A DNA stretch of 64,000 nucleotides, taken from assembly GCF_900112685.1 (NCBI RefSeq), contig NZ_FOMS01000007.1:62001-126000 (forward strand). The letters are read 5' to 3'. Source of the DNA: Roseivivax sediminis. Lineage in GTDB: Bacteria > Pseudomonadota > Alphaproteobacteria > Rhodobacterales > Rhodobacteraceae. Under the pieces are notes generated by a model. That model made no database searches. It saw nothing but the letters and a program-made list of their open reading frames with translations, and was not told the DNA's origin. A program made the translations under genes and the position numbers. Positions 61,254-64,000 of this stretch are shown here, piece after piece (the first letter of the stretch is position 1; each line of letters opens with the position of its first letter).

Positions 61254-62034
61254 ACGGATAAACCCCGGCGAGGACGCCCGCGAGGGCGGATCGAGCGGCC
61301 CGGACCTGACCGCGCTGAAGGACCGCGTGGCCCGGCTGAACGCACGCTACCGCCACCACGGCGCCACGGACGTGCTGCGCGGCGCGCTCGGCGATCCCGA
61401 GGCGGGGCGCATCGCCATGGTCTCCAGCTTCGGCGCGGAATCGGTGGCGCTCCTGCACCTCGTGGCGATGGTGGACCGGTCCACCCCGGTCCTTTTCATC
61501 GACACCCGCCTGCTCTTCGCCGAAACGCTGACCTACCAGCAGGAAGTTGCCGAACGGCTCGGCCTGCGCGACGTGCGCGTCCTGCGCACCGACGAAGAGA
61601 TGCTGCAATCGAAGGATCCCTACGGCGCGCTGCGCTTTTCGGACACCGACGCCTGCTGCCACCTGCGCAAGACCGTGCCGCTCGAGAATGCCCTGAAGGA
61701 CTTCGACGGCTGGATCACCGGGCGCAAGCGCTACCAGTCCTCGGGCCGCGCCACGCTCGACTTCTTCGAACTCGAAGAGGCGACGGGCCGGATCAAGGTC
61801 AACCCGCTCGCCCATTGGGCGCCCGAGGACGTGCGCGCCTACATGGACGAGAACCGCCTGCCCCGGCATCCGCTGGTGGCGCAGGGCTACCCGTCGATCG
61901 GCTGCTGGCCCTGCACCTCCAAGGTGAAGGAGGGCGAGGATCCCCGCGCCGGTCGCTGGCGCGGCGAGCAAAAGGACGAATGCGGCATCCACTTCATCGA
62001 CGGCCGCGCCGTGAAACAGGGAGAGAGCGCATGA
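61243..62034 (+). CDS. cysH: Adenylyl-sulfate (APS) reductase, [4Fe-4S] type
   Basis: This 263-aa enzyme reduces activated sulfate to sulfite with thioredoxin. The CysH core is VSSFGAESVALLHL, LFIDTRLLFAETLTY, GWITGRKRYQS and the catalytic Cys in DECGIHF (C247). The cluster-binding pairs C138-C139 (DACCHLRK) and C221/C224 (GCWPCTS) mark the iron-sulfur form, which uses APS rather than PAPS. It overlaps cysI by 11 bp and the DUF934 gene by 4 bp. No cysDNC genes are in the window; sulfate activation must be encoded elsewhere. Confidence 0.94.
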   Translation: MRHERINPGEDAREGGSSGPDLTALKDRVARLNARYRHHGATDVLRGALGDPEAGRIAMVSSFGAESVALLHLVAMVDRSTPVLFIDTRLLFAETLTYQQEVAERLGLRDVRVLRTDEEMLQSKDPYGALRFSDTDACCHLRKTVPLENALKDFDGWITGRKRYQSSGRATLDFFELEEATGRIKVNPLAHWAPEDVRAYMDENRLPRHPLVAQGYPSIGCWPCTSKVKEGEDPRAGRWRGEQKDECGIHFIDGRAVKQGESA

Positions 62035-62435
62035 GCGTGATCGTCACCGACCGGGGTTTCGGCCAGGACGACTGGACCGGCGCCTTCACCACGCTGGACG
62101 AAGGCGGCACGGCGCCGGGGCTGGACCTGGCCTCCGATACCGATCCCGCCGCGCTCTCGCAGGTGCCCGAGGGAACGGAGCTCGTGCGCATCGCCTTCCC
62201 CGCCTCCTCGGACGGGCGCGGCTTCACCCTCGCCCGGCTCCTGCGCCTGCGCGGCTATCGCGGGCGGCTCCGCGCCGCCGGCCATGTCATCGCCGATCAA
62301 TACGCGATGGCCCGGCGGTCCGGCTTTGACGAGGTGGAGATCGACGACGATCTCGCCGCGCGCCAGCCCGAGGACCAGTGGCGCTTCCGCGCCGACTGGC
62401 AGGCGCACGATTACCAGTCGCGCCTGCGCGGCTGA
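62031..62435 (+). CDS. DUF934-family protein
   Basis: This 134-aa protein starts at 62031 in an ATGA overlap with cysH. It has the DUF934 signature: LASDTDPAALSQVPEGTELVRIAFPASSDGRGFTLARLLR and LRGYRGRLRAAGHVIADQYAMARRSGFDEVEID. It is regularly co-encoded with cysI/cysH. The function is not established; the tight coupling suggests support of APS or sulfite reductase. Confidence 0.92.
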   Translation: MSVIVTDRGFGQDDWTGAFTTLDEGGTAPGLDLASDTDPAALSQVPEGTELVRIAFPASSDGRGFTLARLLRLRGYRGRLRAAGHVIADQYAMARRSGFDEVEIDDDLAARQPEDQWRFRADWQAHDYQSRLRG

Positions 62436-62465
62436 TTTCCGGGCAGGACACGCCCGACACAACAC

Positions 62466-62479
62466 GTTTGCACGCAAAC
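62466..62479. promoter_or_regulatory. Palindrome upstream of fpr
   Basis: GTTTGC-AC-GCAAAC is a perfect 6-2-6 palindrome 38 bp before the reductase start, in an 82-bp gap. It may be an operator giving fpr its own control within the sulfur operon. The regulator is unknown. Confidence 0.4.
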
Positions 62480-62517
62480 AACAGGCCGGCCCCTTCCGGC
62501 GGCCGCGAGGATATGAC

Positions 62518-63372
62518 ATGACACAGCAGAGTTCCGTGACCGAAGCCGAGGCGAAACCCGTGAACAAGCCCACACTTCCCGACGCGCAGACCGTCACCTC
62601 TGTGCGCCACTGGACGGACAAGCTGTTTTCCTTCCGGGTGACGCGGCCGCAGAGCCTGCGCTTCCGCTCGGGCGAGTTCGTCATGATCGGCCTGATGGGC
62701 GAGCCCGACGCCAAGACCGGCAAGGCAAAGCCGCTCCTGCGCGCCTATTCCATCGCCTCGCCCTCCTGGGACGAGGAGCTGGAGTTCTACTCGATCAAGG
62801 TGCAGGACGGCCCGCTGACCTCGCGCCTGCAGCACATCGAGCCGGGCGACGAGATCATCCTGCGGCCCAAGCCCGTTGGCACGCTCGTGCATGATGCGCT
62901 CCTGCCCGGCAAGCGTCTGTGGCTCTTCGCCACCGGCACCGGCATCGCGCCCTTCGCCTCGCTCCTGCGCGATCCGCAGACCTTCGAGGATTACGACGAG
63001 GTCATCCTCACCCATACCTGCCGCGAGGTCGGTGAGTTGACTTACGGCGCCGAGCTGATCCAGTCGATCAAGGACGACGAGCTCCTCAACGAGCTGATCG
63101 GGGCCGAAAACCTCGCCAAGCTGCGCTACTACCCGACCACCACGCGCGAAGAGAGCCCGAAGATGGGCCGGATCACCGACCTCATGCGCTCCGGCGAGGT
63201 GTTCGAGGATCTGGGCGTGGAGCCGATCTCTCCGGACCGCGACCGCGCGATGGTCTGCGGCAACCTCGCCTTCAATCTCGAGATCAAGGAGATCCTCGAG
63301 GGTTTCGGGCTCGAGGAAGGCGCGAATTCCGATCCCAAGCATTATGTGGTTGAAAAGGCGTTCCTCGACTGA
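62518..63372 (+). CDS. fpr: Ferredoxin-NADP+ reductase
   Basis: This 284-aa FAD enzyme exchanges electrons between NADPH and ferredoxin or flavodoxin. It starts at 62518 (TQQSSVTEAEAKPVNKPTLP), with GCGAGG nearby; the N-terminal 20 residues are an extension relative to 257-aa bacterial FPRs. It has RPQSLRFRSGEFVMIGL, the FAD motif RAYSIASPSWDEELEFYSI, the NADP-binding GTGIAPFASLLRDP and TCREVGELTYG, and the C-terminal HYVVEKAFLD. It is downstream of the sulfur genes and could supply electrons to CysI as well as to oxidative-stress functions. Confidence 0.95.
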   Translation: MTQQSSVTEAEAKPVNKPTLPDAQTVTSVRHWTDKLFSFRVTRPQSLRFRSGEFVMIGLMGEPDAKTGKAKPLLRAYSIASPSWDEELEFYSIKVQDGPLTSRLQHIEPGDEIILRPKPVGTLVHDALLPGKRLWLFATGTGIAPFASLLRDPQTFEDYDEVILTHTCREVGELTYGAELIQSIKDDELLNELIGAENLAKLRYYPTTTREESPKMGRITDLMRSGEVFEDLGVEPISPDRDRAMVCGNLAFNLEIKEILEGFGLEEGANSDPKHYVVEKAFLD

Positions 63373-63390
63373 GGCTCGCCCTTCGCGCGA

Positions 63391-64000
63391 TCACTCCGAG
63401 GGCACCGGCCCCAGCTTCAGCCGCGCGCGCAGCGCGGCGAGAACCTCGGGCAGCATGTCCGGGGCCTCCTCTGCGGCGGCCAGGTCGGCCTTGATCTCGG
63501 CCTTTTCGCGGCTCGTCATGTCCGACGCGTCGATGAACGCGGCGATACCCGCCCGGTCGTAGCCATCCAGGGTCAGCAGGCGGTGCATGTCGCGCCGGGT
63601 CGGCGCCGGAGTCTCGGCGGGCGCTTCGACAGCAGCGTCGGCGTTTTCCGCCGCCGCGGCGACCGCCGCCGCAACCGCGTCCGAGACCATGGTCGCGGGC
63701 GCCGTCGCGCCGGTCTCGGCAGCCCGCTCGGCGCCTTCGCTCGCCTCCGCCGCAGCCTCGGCCGCAACGGCGGCAGCGTCGGCGGCGGTGTCGGCCGCGG
63801 CCCCGGCGGCATCCGCAGCAGCGCCGGCCGCTTCGGCGGCGGCCGTGTCGGCGGCGTTGCCGGCCCCGGCGGCGGCGTTCTGGGCAGCGGTACTGGCGGC
63901 GTTCGCGGCTTCGGCCGCTCGTGCCGCTGCGCCATCCGCCGCCTCGGCAGCGGCGGTCGCGCCGGCGGGATCGTTCTTCACGAAATCGGCCGCTTGCTCC
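63391..64000 (-). CDS. Ala-rich protein, N-terminally truncated by the window
   Basis: The frame is open to the window edge (reading EQAADFVKNDPAG at its start), so the true N-terminus is outside. About 130 residues are a low-complexity Ala/Gly/Glu region (repeats of AADTAAD-type words), probably an extended or helical linker. The last 65 residues form a compact domain: TRRDMHRLLTLDGYDRAGIA, IDASDMTSREKAEIKADL, PEVLAALRARLKLG. It is convergent with fpr, 18 bp away. An upstream membrane anchor is likely but unseen. Function unknown. Confidence 0.7.
   Translation of the reverse strand, partial: EQAADFVKNDPAGATAAAEAADGAAARAAEAANAASTAAQNAAAGAGNAADTAAAEAAGAAADAAGAAADTAADAAAVAAEAAAEASEGAERAAETGATAPATMVSDAVAAAVAAAAENADAAVEAPAETPAPTRRDMHRLLTLDGYDRAGIAAFIDASDMTSREKAEIKADLAAAEEAPDMLPEVLAALRARLKLGPVPSE

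Overview
The window is GC-rich (visibly about 65%) and almost fully coding. It looks like the chromosome, or a large replicon, of a Rhodobacteraceae (Roseobacter-group) alphaproteobacterium. The clues are a Bpt-type arginyltransferase, DUF2852 and DUF2849 proteins, form II CO-dehydrogenase-like genes, a cysG-DUF2849-cysI-cysH-DUF934-fpr sulfur locus, a dctB/dctD TRAP locus, and an intergenic motif (CAAATACTCCGGGGG) that in my recollection is common in that family. I saw no rRNA, tRNA or CRISPR array.

Region 1 (1-11400, + strand) is one tightly overlapping operon for uptake and hydrolysis of a biuret/ureide-type nitrogen compound. It holds the end of a peptide-type substrate-binding protein, two biuret-hydrolase-like isochorismatases, a DppBCDF-type ABC transporter, an amidase, AtzG/AtzE/AtzH-like proteins, a GntR regulator, and an allophanate hydrolase split into two genes in reversed domain order. 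Region 2 (11433-20327) is a carbohydrate locus: HAD phosphatase, FGGY kinase, SgcQ/BtpA-family protein and DeoR repressor on the - strand, divergent from an SDR dehydrogenase and a MalFGK-type ABC importer. Region 3 (20328-24083) looks acquired: an IS3 transposase remnant, an orphan phage-tailspike-like protein, a 22-bp tandem repeat and two operator-like palindromes. Region 4 (24084-25982) carries DUF2852, RDD and bpt housekeeping genes.

Region 5 (26210-32877) has a TRAP transporter with a long (783 aa) large permease, a DUF2059 protein and a response-regulator-like gene with two compensating frameshifts. Region 6 (32968-39300) has a coxG-S-L-M form II molybdenum hydroxylase operon, divergent from a PedC-type ABC exporter. 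Region 7 (39313-45481) has a class V aminotransferase, two Lrp/AsnC regulators divergent from ilvC, an OpgC-like acyltransferase and an HPP-CBS protein. Region 8 (45451-48627) is a three-gene operon of unrecognised proteins and is the best candidate for an undescribed system. Region 9 (48788-56887) has tpiA, an unknown membrane protein, dctPQM and dctD/dctB. The DctD protein has lost its sigma-54 and ATPase motifs. Region 10 (57205-64000) has an Lrp regulator, the assimilatory sulfate reduction operon, a ferredoxin-NADP reductase and a truncated Ala-rich protein.

Recurring themes are a GC-rich hairpin directly after each of four substrate-binding-protein genes, a roughly 200-bp dispersed repeat present twice (49583-49786 and 56984-57195), and a roughly 50-bp repeat present twice (33863-33914 and 39253-39300). 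Family assignments come from reading sequence motifs; no database search was run.
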